A stretch of 64,000 nucleotides of DNA, taken from Thalassobius sp049116315 (GTDB lineage: Bacteria; Pseudomonadota; Alphaproteobacteria; Rhodobacterales; Rhodobacteraceae). Below, piece after piece: positions 1 to 9,164 of the stretch. The notes under the pieces are model-generated. The model made no database searches. It saw only the letters and a program-made list of their open reading frames with translations, and had not been told where the DNA came from. The stretch is taken from NCBI GenBank assembly GCA_049116315.1, contig JAGDZD010000005.1, positions 62,001 through 126,000 on the forward strand, in the 5' to 3' direction. A program made the position numbers and the translations under genes. Each line of letters begins with the position of its first letter. Position 1 is the stretch's first letter.

Positions 1-210
1 AAGATTCTCGAAATCGATGACCTACACTTTCATGATCTTCGGCATGAAGGCATTTCACGACTTTTCGAGATGGGGTTAACCATCCCTCAGGTCGCTCAAG
101 TATCGGGGCATCGGTCATGGCAAAGCCTTCAACGCTACACACAGATCAAGCACAGCGGCGACAAGTATGCGAATTGGAAATGGTGGCCTTTGATTGCCGC
201 CTCGTCATGA
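1..210 (+). CDS. Tyrosine recombinase/integrase, C-terminal part (5' end outside window)
   Basis: An open frame runs from base 1 to a TGA at 208-210 and encodes 69 residues. They carry the C-terminal catalytic signature of phage-type integrases: HDLRHEG (residues 11-17), SGHRSW (35-40) and QRYTQI (44-49), where the Tyr is the expected nucleophile. Such enzymes integrate and excise genomic islands at att sites. The gene is the left-most gene of an element that also carries a relaxase, a primase and defence-like genes, so it is probably that element's integrase. The N-terminal core-binding domain and the att site lie outside the window. Family assignment is confident; the link to the downstream cargo is inference. 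Confidence 0.85.
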   Translation, partial: KILEIDDLHFHDLRHEGISRLFEMGLTIPQVAQVSGHRSWQSLQRYTQIKHSGDKYANWKWWPLIAASS

Positions 211-215
211 ACATG

Positions 216-247
216 GTTGTGGCGGGCCGAGTGAGGCCCGCCACAAC
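216..247. terminator. Perfect 13-bp inverted repeat after the integrase
   Basis: Arms 216-228 and 235-247 are perfectly complementary and G+C-rich (GTTGTGGCGGGCC with its complement) around a 6-base loop. The hairpin lies 6 bases after the integrase stop and 24 bases before the stop of the convergent ATPase gene. It probably ends transcription from both sides. There is no long T-run, so strength is uncertain. Confidence 0.6.
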
Positions 248-270
248 TACGAAATATCTCACGAGCAAAA

Positions 271-1995
271 TCAAAGCAGTGCTTCGAGCGTTTCTCGCAA
301 TTCATCAACTAAAACCTGATCCAAATCAGGAGGCACAGACTTGCCAAAACTGCTCGCGCGAGGAAGCCCTTTATCTTGTGCGGATTTACGGATGGCACTT
401 ACCAAGTCTTTCCCCAGGACTTTGTGCTGATCACCATGCTCTGTTGCGGCCGCTTCTACCTCAACATCTCCAAATTGAGGAAGTTGGCCTCTTCGTGCCT
501 CAGGGATTTTCTGACTGGCATCGTTTCTCTTCGTTCGACGTTTCTCCAAAGCCTTATTTTCAGCACAGGCCGCATTCACAGCTTCGATCAAGATATCAGC
601 CGCGGCTTCTCCACTCACCCCAAAATGAGCTTCGATAATACTTTGTTCCCCCCAATAGGCCTCCATATCCGAGCATTTCGTCACCCAGAAATGAAACCCC
701 TTGTCCTGATATGGAGTTGCGAGCGCGACCACTTCTTCGGGCATCATGAAGTCCCGGTCTCTGTGGATAACAATCTCAATAGAATCTCCAAATAAGCCCT
801 TGAGTCCATTTATCGTTTCAGGCGTAGGAAGCTTTCCAGTTCCATGAAAAGGCCAAATTGCTGTCGTTCTTTCTAAGTCTGGCCATTGAGAGAGTATCGA
901 TTGAAGCATCGCAGATCCGGTGTCTTCGGTCATCAATAGGATTCGCTTGTCGAGCAATCCCCAGCCCATCAGATTGCGAGCAGCCACATCGCCATTAGGT
1001 TGAACCGCACCATCTTTCATCCAAATGACCTTTGTATCCGCAGGCAAGGAACGCACAACAGAAGGGCTATGCGTTGCGAGAACGACTTGCGTGCCGAAGT
1101 CGCGAGCCGCTTCGGACAGCACAGAAATGAGTTTTTCCTGTGCTGTCGGATGGAGATGAGAGTCAGGCTCATCTACCAACAACAAAACAGGTCGAAAATA
1201 AACCAGATATGAAAAGATCTGAATGACTTGAAGAAAGCCAATTCCTGCGAGTTCAAGCGGCTTAAACCTCCTTGGGTCCGCCACCGCCATTTCAGCAGTT
1301 TGGAACTGCGCCAGAATTCTTGAATGCTGGTCTTCGTCGAAATCTACTTTGAGGGTAAGCTTGCCCATCACGCGTGAAACATAATCTTGCACTGTTTCGA
1401 GACCAGTCTTCCCGTCGGTTTCTTTCGCTTTTAGAAGATCCAGAACATTCCGAAGAACAGTATTGGCGTCCCCAGCCGCAGCCAATCGTTCTACTATGAG
1501 TTTGGTTCTCTTTTCTTCCAGCAAGGGAATCCCTGCCAAACCCGGGATGTATGCACTAATCTCTCTCCGACGATCGCGTATCACGTTCGTTAAGGCATTT
1601 CCTGAAGGGATATGAACGCTAATACCTTCATTTCGTGCAGACTTTATCCAAAGGTCTGCAGATATGGAAACTCCCTCTGTGTCCTTCGCTTCAACTTTCA
1701 AATCAAGCTTTGGGGAATTCTGAAAGTTTCCATATTCAGCGCCGTTTCCGGAATTTCTATATTCGGGTGAAGGCATGTAAGTAGCGTCGTTTTCCGAGAG
1801 CGTGGCACCCTCCGTGCTCTTCCTGTTTGCGGATACGCTGCGATTGCGCCCAGATTGGAAAACCCAATGCATCGCTTGCAAAACTGAGCTTTTTCCGGAA
1901 CCATTTGCCCCAACAAGCACGTTGAAATCCGCAAGTTCAAGGGTCGCACTATCAATTGCTTTGAAGTTTTGAACAGTTATTTTTGAAATTTTCAT
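271..1995 (-). CDS. OLD-like AAA ATPase with TOPRIM-like C-terminal domain
   Basis: The 574-residue protein has an SMC/RecF-type N-terminus with Walker A GANGSGKSS (29-37), Walker B LLLVDEP (271-277) and a following ATHSP motif. The C-terminal half has acidic residues typical of the OLD/TOPRIM nuclease fold: E357 in LLMTED, and D413 and D415 in HRDRD. OLD-family ATPase-nucleases such as GajA of Gabija act against phage or process DNA ends. It is the last gene of a leftward operon with a methyltransferase, helicase and GIY-YIG protein, 58 bp after the latter. There is no UvrD-like GajB partner, so this is not canonical Gabija. A nuclease role in phage defence is inference. Confidence 0.75.
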   Translation of the reverse strand: MKISKITVQNFKAIDSATLELADFNVLVGANGSGKSSVLQAMHWVFQSGRNRSVSANRKSTEGATLSENDATYMPSPEYRNSGNGAEYGNFQNSPKLDLKVEAKDTEGVSISADLWIKSARNEGISVHIPSGNALTNVIRDRRREISAYIPGLAGIPLLEEKRTKLIVERLAAAGDANTVLRNVLDLLKAKETDGKTGLETVQDYVSRVMGKLTLKVDFDEDQHSRILAQFQTAEMAVADPRRFKPLELAGIGFLQVIQIFSYLVYFRPVLLLVDEPDSHLHPTAQEKLISVLSEAARDFGTQVVLATHSPSVVRSLPADTKVIWMKDGAVQPNGDVAARNLMGWGLLDKRILLMTEDTGSAMLQSILSQWPDLERTTAIWPFHGTGKLPTPETINGLKGLFGDSIEIVIHRDRDFMMPEEVVALATPYQDKGFHFWVTKCSDMEAYWGEQSIIEAHFGVSGEAAADILIEAVNAACAENKALEKRRTKRNDASQKIPEARRGQLPQFGDVEVEAAATEHGDQHKVLGKDLVSAIRKSAQDKGLPRASSFGKSVPPDLDQVLVDELRETLEALL

Positions 1996-2053
1996 TAGAA
2001 CAGCTCACAATCGTTTTTATTTTTCAATCTCAGATGTGGGAGATTTCTTTTTT

Positions 2054-3253
2054 TCACCGCCGCTCAATGACTTGCGCCTTCACGTTGTATCTAAACAAAT
2101 GAAGCTCCTGTTTCTGTAATAATGTGGCAGCTTGGCTCACATGCTCCGGAAGCACGTAGAACCACTCTTTTGGATGCACCTTTTTGCCAAAACGGTCCAG
2201 AATGAAGAGTTCAGAAGGTCTGGCGCTCTCGAAGAATCTGTGAAGAAGTTGCTCTACCTTTTCCCGCGGGAGATTTTCCAGCTCAAAGGTGGCGACGACC
2301 TCAACCGGGGCCAAGAGAAACGTTGGATCGTTTCGCGCATCTGCAACGCGCCTCCTGACATCTTGGCTGGTTACCCCAATTTTGTGCAGGATGTTTTTTT
2401 GGTCTTTGATCGCGGGATCCTCAGACAAGGATCGAGCAACATAGATCGTGCCTGAGACACCAACCCGATCAGCTTCCCATTCAGCGTCCAACGGCCCGAG
2501 GCCAACTTTTTCGATTAACCTTGAGGCTTTGTCATCGTTCAACGACTTGCGGAAAGAAGACATGAGAGGGTCGCTTTCCGTGCCATTTGAAAAGATCACT
2601 CGCAGCCGGTGATCTCGAGACCCACCACGTGCTGTCATCTCCGATTTCTCTGCGATCATCGCCAGCAAACCATTACGAATGAAAAAGTCGCCTTCAACTG
2701 GCTCAATCACAGCCCATTTCTTCACAGGTCTCGCCTTGCGCTCACCCGCTTCCAAAGCAGACTGCACCTCTTCGAACTTGTCAGCATATCTGTCGAAATC
2801 TGTGCACGGAACGAATTCCGCGCGATGATCGGGCAAGTGGCGCTCGGCAGATGGCGTTACATGGCAAAGCGTCACCGCATCCTCATCCAACTCCAACGCA
2901 TCATCGTCAAAAATGTCATCGAGACTGTCTGGAATTTGCTCTTCCTGAGGTTCTTCGCGCCAATTTGTTTGCGGAAACTCCTGCGCCACAAGCAATCCAA
3001 AGCGATCAGAGGCCAACATCTCATCCGTTGGGTTCTGCTTTAGTTTCTCCCAAATTGTGCCGAGACGCATTTCCTCATGGTCAGCGGCGTCTGGGTTAGG
3101 TAAGTGGCCCGCCTGTTCAAAGAAATAGCTCACCTCGCCCAATACGGCCAAACCCCGATCAGTATTCTGGGCACCAACCGCGCGGGGCTTTACCGCCAGC
3201 AATCCAAATTCATCTGGCTCAGAAAAGATGTCATCAAGCGTGGGGCGTGGCAT
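2054..3253 (-). CDS. GIY-YIG nuclease family protein (T5orf172/MUG113-like)
   Basis: This 399-residue protein has an acidic, low-complexity N-terminal half in which LDDIF occurs twice (about 6-10 and 111-115). The C-terminal half fits the GIY-YIG nuclease fold: GTIYVARS (268-275), KIGVT (291-295), RRVADARNDPTFLLAPVEV (301-319), a likely catalytic Glu in the EKVEQLLHRFF helix (E334), and a PKEWF motif (361-365). The start codon overlaps the helicase stop (TAATG), so translation is probably coupled. The protein is the best candidate for the cleaving subunit of the methyltransferase-helicase module, because the methyltransferase shows no clear nuclease motif. The role is inferred; the fold call is fairly firm. 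Confidence 0.75.
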   Translation of the reverse strand: MPRPTLDDIFSEPDEFGLLAVKPRAVGAQNTDRGLAVLGEVSYFFEQAGHLPNPDAADHEEMRLGTIWEKLKQNPTDEMLASDRFGLLVAQEFPQTNWREEPQEEQIPDSLDDIFDDDALELDEDAVTLCHVTPSAERHLPDHRAEFVPCTDFDRYADKFEEVQSALEAGERKARPVKKWAVIEPVEGDFFIRNGLLAMIAEKSEMTARGGSRDHRLRVIFSNGTESDPLMSSFRKSLNDDKASRLIEKVGLGPLDAEWEADRVGVSGTIYVARSLSEDPAIKDQKNILHKIGVTSQDVRRRVADARNDPTFLLAPVEVVATFELENLPREKVEQLLHRFFESARPSELFILDRFGKKVHPKEWFYVLPEHVSQAATLLQKQELHLFRYNVKAQVIERR

Positions 3254-5328
3254 TACAGCGTTCCTTCACGCATGCGCTTGGCCTTCTGTGCCTTTAGCCA
3301 TGACAGCGCTTCAGCCATACGCTTTTCAAGCGCATCAGGTGAGTTGGGATTGGGTTCCCGCCCCTCGGATTCCCGAAATGCTTTGATACGCGGCCAAAGG
3401 GTTCGCGCCTCGTCCTCTGACATGTCGACCCGCATCGCGACCATGGCTGATTGCACATGTGCCAGAAGCTTTGAGTCCAGCGATTTAGAGGCAACTTCAA
3501 ACCGCTCCTGAAACGCGTTCACGCTGTCAATCAGCTCCACATCGATATCTCGCACGTTGATGAACTTCTTGACCATTTGCAGAAGCGTATTCGGCGCACC
3601 GGCAAGATCGTCATCATCCTCACCGTCATCAGCAGGCACGGGTTTGCCTTCAAAAACAGATCCAGCTTCGGCCATGCCCTTTTGCTGTTCATCTCTGGCC
3701 AGTGTCAGAATGTTCATATGTGCAGCCAAATGCTGACGAACGCTCTCGGCCTCTTCGTCATCAAGCGTCTCATACCGTTTCTCGATGATGTCGGTCAAAA
3801 TCATCTGAGTTGCGACTTCAGGTGCCGTCTCAGGTGACAAAACCCGTTTGTCCATCGCCTGACAGGCCGCCGCCATCAGGTCATGCATGTCTTGCTCGCA
3901 AATGTCTTTGGAACGCTCTGTGGGGGGCTCTACAAGGCCTTTGATGCCGATCATGACATTCCCCTGCCCGTCCACGGCCACGGGCTCCCGAATGTCACCG
4001 TCTTCGCGCCGGTAGAACTTGAAGTTGGGTGCCAGCACCTGCTCCATCAATAGCGATCCTGAAATCGCCTTGAGCATGTCATTCACTGCATCTGTGACCA
4101 CGCCGGTTTCAACACCCGGTTCTGCCACAAGGTTGGTGAAGACCGCCCGTGGCTTGCCTGGGGCGTCGCGGGTGGCGCGGCCAATGATCTGAACGATCTC
4201 TGTCAGTGATGACCGATAGCCGATGGTCAGCGCGTGTTCGCACCAGACCCAGTCAAACCCTTCTTTGGCCATCCCGAGCGCGATGATGATATCGACCTTG
4301 GCCCGGTCAGCCTTATCGTCCCGCTTCCCGTCAGGCCCTTTTACCTCACGCGACAGCGCCGATTTGACGATATCCCGCCCCGGCCCATCATCGACCAGAT
4401 CTGCGATTTTGAGCAGCCGTCCATCAGCCGTCTCAACTAGATCGAAGCCCGTCGACTCTTCGCGCCCTTTATGGGTGCCGATCAGATCCATGATCTTGCC
4501 GACTTCGTTGAACTTGTCGTCAAATGCCTCCGATGATCCACGATGCGGGATATGGATGATCGTCTTTTGAGAAACATCCAGAACGTCCGCCAAGCCGTTG
4601 ACGTAATTACCTTTATAGAACTGATAGTTCACACCTAACGCCTTGAGGTGCTCATAGCCCTCCAGCTGCTCATAATAGCTGTAGGTGATCGTGGTGAACT
4701 TGGCCTCATCCTCGGGCCTTAGCACAGGGTCAGCGTCGCCGCGGAAATAGCTGCCGGTCATCGCCATCAAATGACACTTCTCGCGCGTTACCAGGGCGCG
4801 CAGGATCACGCCCAAACGGTTGTTGTCAGACGCGGACACATGGTGGAATTCATCAATCGCGATGAAGCAGTCATCAAACGCCTCCGGCCCCTGCGCCTCG
4901 ACCACCTTTTCATAGCCAAAGCGGAACGTCGCATGGGTGCAGACCAACACTTCCGCATCCGAAGCCATGAAATCGACGAAGGCCTTCACCTTTTGGTCCG
5001 ACGCATCCTCGCCCGTCAGGCAAAGGTTCCATTTGTCCTCGACCTCCCAATCCGCCTCGAACCCATAGGTTGTCAGATCAGTTGTGCGGAAAGATCCTCC
5101 GATCGAGGTCTCGGGCACGCAAACAATGGTCTTCCCTCGCGCTTGATGCCGCATTTTGTCGAGCGCGATGAACATCAGCGCACGGCTCTTCCCAGCCGCT
5201 GGCGGTGCCTTGAGCAGCAGAAACTGCGCCGCCCGCGCTGCATAGGCCCGCGCCTGCATCTCGCGCATGCCCATGGGATTGGTGCTGGATTTCTTGTGCC
5301 CGTATTGGACGTTTAACATCTGAGCCAT
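3253..5328 (-). CDS. SF2 DEAD/DEAH-type helicase
   Basis: The 691-residue protein carries SF2 helicase motifs: motif I APPAAGKSRA (41-50), motif II DEFH (159-162), motif III MTGS (190-193), motif V near LGMAKEGFDW (351-360) and motif VI QIIGRATR (380-387). The DEFH box and layout resemble restriction-subunit translocases and DEAD/DEAH helicases found beside methyltransferases. The C-terminal 300 residues match nothing I recognise. The gene starts immediately after the methyltransferase stop and overlaps the GIY-YIG gene, so the three form one tightly coupled operon. It probably moves along or unwinds DNA for the neighbouring nuclease. Confidence 0.82.
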   Translation of the reverse strand: MAQMLNVQYGHKKSSTNPMGMREMQARAYAARAAQFLLLKAPPAAGKSRALMFIALDKMRHQARGKTIVCVPETSIGGSFRTTDLTTYGFEADWEVEDKWNLCLTGEDASDQKVKAFVDFMASDAEVLVCTHATFRFGYEKVVEAQGPEAFDDCFIAIDEFHHVSASDNNRLGVILRALVTREKCHLMAMTGSYFRGDADPVLRPEDEAKFTTITYSYYEQLEGYEHLKALGVNYQFYKGNYVNGLADVLDVSQKTIIHIPHRGSSEAFDDKFNEVGKIMDLIGTHKGREESTGFDLVETADGRLLKIADLVDDGPGRDIVKSALSREVKGPDGKRDDKADRAKVDIIIALGMAKEGFDWVWCEHALTIGYRSSLTEIVQIIGRATRDAPGKPRAVFTNLVAEPGVETGVVTDAVNDMLKAISGSLLMEQVLAPNFKFYRREDGDIREPVAVDGQGNVMIGIKGLVEPPTERSKDICEQDMHDLMAAACQAMDKRVLSPETAPEVATQMILTDIIEKRYETLDDEEAESVRQHLAAHMNILTLARDEQQKGMAEAGSVFEGKPVPADDGEDDDDLAGAPNTLLQMVKKFINVRDIDVELIDSVNAFQERFEVASKSLDSKLLAHVQSAMVAMRVDMSEDEARTLWPRIKAFRESEGREPNPNSPDALEKRMAEALSWLKAQKAKRMREGTL

Positions 5329-8022
5329 CTATTTGCCCTTCTTGCCGCGTTTGGATTTCGCAGCATCTTTTTCAACCTGTTTAATCTTGGCGGCGTAGAG
5401 CTTGAATAAATGCTCCAGCCGTTCGGTATCGTTGCGGAACGGCCGCCCGATATACATGGTTTCCAGCAACTCATCGTTTTCCCGATGCACCGTGCGCAGA
5501 TCGTCAGGCATTTTGTCGCGGTCATAGAGTTCGGCGATGGTGGCCGGATAATGGCTATAACGGGTCTTAAGAATCTTGCGAGCCGAGGCAGTGAGCGCCT
5601 CAAGCTGCTCGTCCGAGAAGTTTGGAACTGGAAAAGTATTATAGACAACTCGGACGGAGTAGCGAAATCCATTTCCAATCCGGCCACCAAGAGATGCTAA
5701 CCAAAGTCGATGTAAAGAGGATGATACGACGGAAAGCAGGTAATCTGGTGGGTCATAGACCGCAAAGGCCTCTTTACTTAACACCGTTCCAGCGGAAAGC
5801 ATTACAGCAGGAATAAATTCGCGGCTGGACGATTGTGAATTTGGGACAGCCAAAGCAGGCGCATTCTGATATGTTGAATAGCAAAATCGATGAGGAATAT
5901 CAGCAACTTTGCGGGCATCTCTACCCGCTCCTGCACGATACTTAGCGCACTGATTAACTCTTGAACGAATACCCTCGACAGACAACGCTTCCTCTAACCT
6001 GGCGTCGTCTATCCACAAACAGAACCGGGAACTGTCACTAATCAGTTCGTCCCCGCCCAAATACGGAAGTATGAACTCTTCCGCCCTTGGATCACTTTGA
6101 ATCATATCCTCTTTCTCTAAGACAGAGAGCCCAAGCCTTTTCCCATCCACAGGGTTACTCCCCATAACCATCTCCGGAACCGGAAAAAGTCGATTAGATG
6201 ATGCCGCTACCGGAATAAACCTTCCAGGAAGCAGATAGGGGCTGACTTCCCCTGCCGTAGAAAGAACTTTGTCATCATAGAGAACAGCAACTTTAGGCTG
6301 TCCACTTACCAACCCAACAATGGTCACCCAGACTCCTGCATTGTCTGCCGCAGAGTTTCTCCACATAAACGGCCGATATGCGAAGCGAATACGGCAAGGT
6401 GCCTCGAACATCTTACTCCACATGGGGACAACCTGCTCACCCTGGCAGATCGAACTTGTAGTAACAAAAGCGAAATTGCACTGCCCTGCCGCAAATTTGG
6501 CAGCCTTAAAAAACCATGTGCTTACATAATCGAGAAGTAGCAAATTCTCGAGGCCATTTCGCACCATATCCTCAGTCTGCCATGGCTTCCGTTTTTTCGC
6601 TCCGTAGAACGGCGGGTTGCCCGCGATAAACACTTCCTCCCCGTCGCAAGGCGGTGGGCAGACGTTTTCCCAGTCAACTCGCAGCGCGTTTTCACATACG
6701 ATATGTGCGCTATCGCGTAACGGCAGACTGGCTGGGCCTTGACCAAACACCTCGCGGAAGACCGCATTGGCCTGATACTCAGCGATGAACAACGCCAGCT
6801 TGGCGGTCTCGGCGCCGAAATCCGTGATTTCGATCCCGTGGAAGTTGGCGATTTGGACGGCCGAAAACATCTGCTTTGAGCCCTCGCCCGTCAGTTCCTC
6901 CAACCGTTTCAATATCCGCATCTCGCGCTCGCGCAGCTGGCGGTAGGACACGACCAGGAAATTGCCCGACCCGCAGGCAGGGTCAAACACCCGTATCCCC
7001 TCAAGCCGCGTCAGAAGCCGCTTCAGGGCATTCGGCCTCTCCCAGGCCTTCTCAATCTCCGCGTCCAAGTCATCCAGAAACAGGGGCCCAATCACCTTCA
7101 TGATGTTGGGCACAGAGGTATAGTGCATCCCCAATTCAGAGCGTTGCTTCGGGTCCGCTACCGACTGGATCATCGACCCAAAGATGTCGGGATTGATCTC
7201 GCGCCAGTCCAGATCACATGCATCGCGCAGGTAGCGATAGGACGGCGCGTCAAATTTGGGCGCATCAATCGCCCCAGCAAAAAGCCCACCGTTGACGTAT
7301 TCCAGATCCCCTGCCCAACCCGGCAGATCGCCGCGCTTACCCCTGGGGCGGTTCATGGCGGTAAAGGCAGCGATGATCACCTCGCGGGCTTCCTCGCCTT
7401 TGTTGCCCGAGTGGCTGAACAGGATCTGGCTGAACTGATTGTCAGGGAAGATGCCCACGTCTTCGGCAAACATGCAGAAGATCAGCCGCATCATCAGCTG
7501 GTTCATCTCGTGACGACGTTCATCACTTGCCCATTCAGGATTGGCTTTTGCCAGCGCGTCATAGAGCCGGGCCAGTTTGCCGGTCGCTTTGACATCGACA
7601 GGGTTTTCCTGCACCGCGTCATAACGCTCCTTGCCCGCAGCCGGCAGGAAGAACCCAAAGTTGTCGCCGATCTCATCAAAGCGGCAATGAAGGGTTTCGC
7701 CGCTTATCCGCTGCTCGGCCGCGACCATCTCGCCATCTGTCGCGATAAGGACTGCTGGTTTGGCAGTGTTAGTCTTTTTGGAACTCCTAAGCGCCTCAAG
7801 CGTGATGTCCGCCATGCCGTCAAGCGCAGGCGCATAATGGAACTTCTTGTTGACCAGCACCCCGCTGGGTTGATCTGACTTGTTGGTTGTTCCGTTCCGC
7901 AGTTTAGCGATGGCGGCCTGAGCCACGTCCGTCGCTTCAGCAAAGGCGAAGGGAAACTCAAGTGGGTCGAATGGCTCGGACGAAATCTTCTCAAGCGCTT
8001 CAAAAATTTCGGTCGGGTTCAT
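5329..8022 (-). CDS. MmeI-like class I SAM-dependent N6-adenine DNA methyltransferase
   Basis: The 897-residue protein has the SAM-binding motif DPACGSGNF (347-355) and catalytic motif NPPF (469-472), as in gamma-class N6-adenine methyltransferases. The helical stretch with FCMFAEDVGIF (182-192) and the recognition-type C-terminus with GNGFRYS and NTFPVP fit the MmeI/type IIL family, whose usual length is about 900. No convincing D-ExK endonuclease motif is visible in the N-terminal 200 residues, so it looks like a modification subunit without its own nuclease. It is the first gene of a leftward operon. An AGGA ribosome site precedes the ATG. It probably marks host DNA for the helicase/GIY-YIG pair; specificity cannot be read from the sequence. 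Confidence 0.83.
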   Translation of the reverse strand: MNPTEIFEALEKISSEPFDPLEFPFAFAEATDVAQAAIAKLRNGTTNKSDQPSGVLVNKKFHYAPALDGMADITLEALRSSKKTNTAKPAVLIATDGEMVAAEQRISGETLHCRFDEIGDNFGFFLPAAGKERYDAVQENPVDVKATGKLARLYDALAKANPEWASDERRHEMNQLMMRLIFCMFAEDVGIFPDNQFSQILFSHSGNKGEEAREVIIAAFTAMNRPRGKRGDLPGWAGDLEYVNGGLFAGAIDAPKFDAPSYRYLRDACDLDWREINPDIFGSMIQSVADPKQRSELGMHYTSVPNIMKVIGPLFLDDLDAEIEKAWERPNALKRLLTRLEGIRVFDPACGSGNFLVVSYRQLREREMRILKRLEELTGEGSKQMFSAVQIANFHGIEITDFGAETAKLALFIAEYQANAVFREVFGQGPASLPLRDSAHIVCENALRVDWENVCPPPCDGEEVFIAGNPPFYGAKKRKPWQTEDMVRNGLENLLLLDYVSTWFFKAAKFAAGQCNFAFVTTSSICQGEQVVPMWSKMFEAPCRIRFAYRPFMWRNSAADNAGVWVTIVGLVSGQPKVAVLYDDKVLSTAGEVSPYLLPGRFIPVAASSNRLFPVPEMVMGSNPVDGKRLGLSVLEKEDMIQSDPRAEEFILPYLGGDELISDSSRFCLWIDDARLEEALSVEGIRSRVNQCAKYRAGAGRDARKVADIPHRFCYSTYQNAPALAVPNSQSSSREFIPAVMLSAGTVLSKEAFAVYDPPDYLLSVVSSSLHRLWLASLGGRIGNGFRYSVRVVYNTFPVPNFSDEQLEALTASARKILKTRYSHYPATIAELYDRDKMPDDLRTVHRENDELLETMYIGRPFRNDTERLEHLFKLYAAKIKQVEKDAAKSKRGKKGK

Positions 8023-8274
8023 TAAAGGATCCTGTAATCAAAAGGAAAACAACGAGCGCCAAACAAAACCCTCTAAAAGATTTGTATTGGCAGCTTGCTG
8101 GCCATGCAACCTATTGATGTGCGCTGCGCCCCTGTTTTTCCAACAAATTCGGGCATCTACGCATCGAAAGCGCCCCACCGAACCGGCTCACTCAAAGGCA
8201 ACAGGCAAGCTTTTTTAATCGCAGCACCTTGACGAGCTCGCCAAAAATTCCATCTAAGGCGCTAGCCTTCTTAA
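8023..8274. promoter_or_regulatory. Divergent intergenic region between the methyltransferase operon and the MazF-like gene
   Basis: About 250 bp lie between the leftward operon start and the hairpin cluster. The region must hold the promoter of the methyltransferase operon and probably one for the rightward gene. I could not pick a convincing -35/-10 pair, and no coding frame stands out. Confidence 0.35.
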
Positions 8275-8345
8275 CTCCCTTAAGAGTTTAGTGAATCCAG
8301 AGCGTTCGTCATGACGTTCTGGCATTCACCTAAACTCGAAGGGAG
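8275..8345 (+). other. Long imperfect hairpin (about 30-bp stem)
   Basis: Arms at roughly 8275-8305 and 8315-8345 pair almost throughout: CTCCCTT with AAGGGAG at the base, then GAGTTTA/TAAACTC, GTGAAT/ATTCAC, CCAGA/TCTGG and CGT/ACG, with single-base bulges. A long stem with paired mismatches is more typical of a structured RNA than of a simple terminator. It sits 73 bp before the MazF-like start. Confidence 0.6.
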
Positions 8346-8347
8346 TA

Positions 8348-8377
8348 GTTACATCCCTTGAGAGCAAGGGGTGTAAC
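8348..8377 (+). other. Second hairpin, 12-bp stem, just before the MazF-like gene
   Basis: Arms GTTACATCCCTT (8348-8359) and AAGGGGTGTAAC (8366-8377) pair over 12 bases with one G-U wobble around a 6-base loop. Only two bases separate it from the preceding long hairpin. It ends 40 bases before the likely start codon, so it lies in the 5' leader or in a separate small RNA. Confidence 0.6.
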
Positions 8378-8417
8378 CCAAGGGCGTCGATTTCCTTCCT
8401 CAAAATCGGAGCCCATC

Positions 8418-8936
8418 ATGATGGCACTTGTGCCGGACGCGCAGCGTTCGATCACCGTCGGTGACGTTGTCACCTTTCAATTTCCTTACAGGAAAAATGG
8501 AGTTTTGAAGAACAGGCCTTGCATCGTTCTTCATGAAGATCACGAAACGGAAGAAGTCGTGATCGCCTACGGGACGAGTAGCTTTGTTCCAGAAGAATCC
8601 AACAAACACGAGCTGACAGCCCGCAGCCCAGAGATGCTATCCCAATTTAATTTGGATAAGCCGACCCGCTTCATTTTCCAACGCAGGATCCGCGTTCGAA
8701 AAGATGATCCTCGGTTTTGCATTAAGCCAAGTATCGGAACCTCTCGGATTGGTGGGTTTCCCGCTTTCGCCTCTCCGTTCATCAACAAGTGCTACAAAGA
8801 ACTTCCGTTTCGTGAAAAACAAAAAGAGCGATTGGGCATCCATCCTGCCAAGCGGAAAGCGCCAAAGAGCATTCTGGAAACCTGCCGGCTATTTGGCGGC
8901 CGGCGGGGTAGACCGAAGGCAGTTCAAGCAGCCTAA
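8418..8936 (+). CDS. PemK/MazF-like protein
   Basis: ATG at 8418 is preferred because GGAG (8408-8411) sits 6 bases upstream; the frame is open further back to 8358, inside the hairpin. The 172-residue product begins with a PemK/MazF-type beta-barrel signature: GDVVTFQFPY, then a KNRPCIVL segment and VVIAYGTSS. MazF-fold proteins are usually mRNA endoribonucleases paired with a small antitoxin. No antitoxin gene is visible beside it, and the C-terminal tail is long, Lys/Arg-rich and unrecognised. The protein may be a solitary MazF-like domain of the element, or be controlled by the structured leader. The fold call is moderate; toxicity is unproven. Confidence 0.6.
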   Translation: MMALVPDAQRSITVGDVVTFQFPYRKNGVLKNRPCIVLHEDHETEEVVIAYGTSSFVPEESNKHELTARSPEMLSQFNLDKPTRFIFQRRIRVRKDDPRFCIKPSIGTSRIGGFPAFASPFINKCYKELPFREKQKERLGIHPAKRKAPKSILETCRLFGGRRGRPKAVQAA

Positions 8937-9164
8937 GCGCTTCGCTCCCCTTCCAAATGCAAATTTGCAGCACCCGCCTGAATTGGTGGGCGCTGCCCAT
9001 CAAGTTTCCAGGAGAATTCCGACATGACCTAAACAAGCACAATTCGTCACCACAGTATCATCGCAACTGGAGTCTATCTGGCTGCCTCCTTACGGGTTAG
9101 CGCTCAGAAACGAGGGATCCCTCGGCTTGAGGACTTTCTTATCGGCCTAATCGCCGGCGCGGAG

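Noticed and set aside
271..5328. Gabija (GajA/GajB) system
   Set aside because: The OLD-like ATPase fits GajA in size and layout, but the helicase is SF2 DEAD/DEAH with a DEFH box, not UvrD-like GajB, and is coupled to a methyltransferase and GIY-YIG gene.
8958..8969. Palindrome TGCAAATTTGCA between the MazF-like and hypothetical genes
   Set aside because: A 12-bp A+T-rich palindrome can occur by chance and no second copy was seen.
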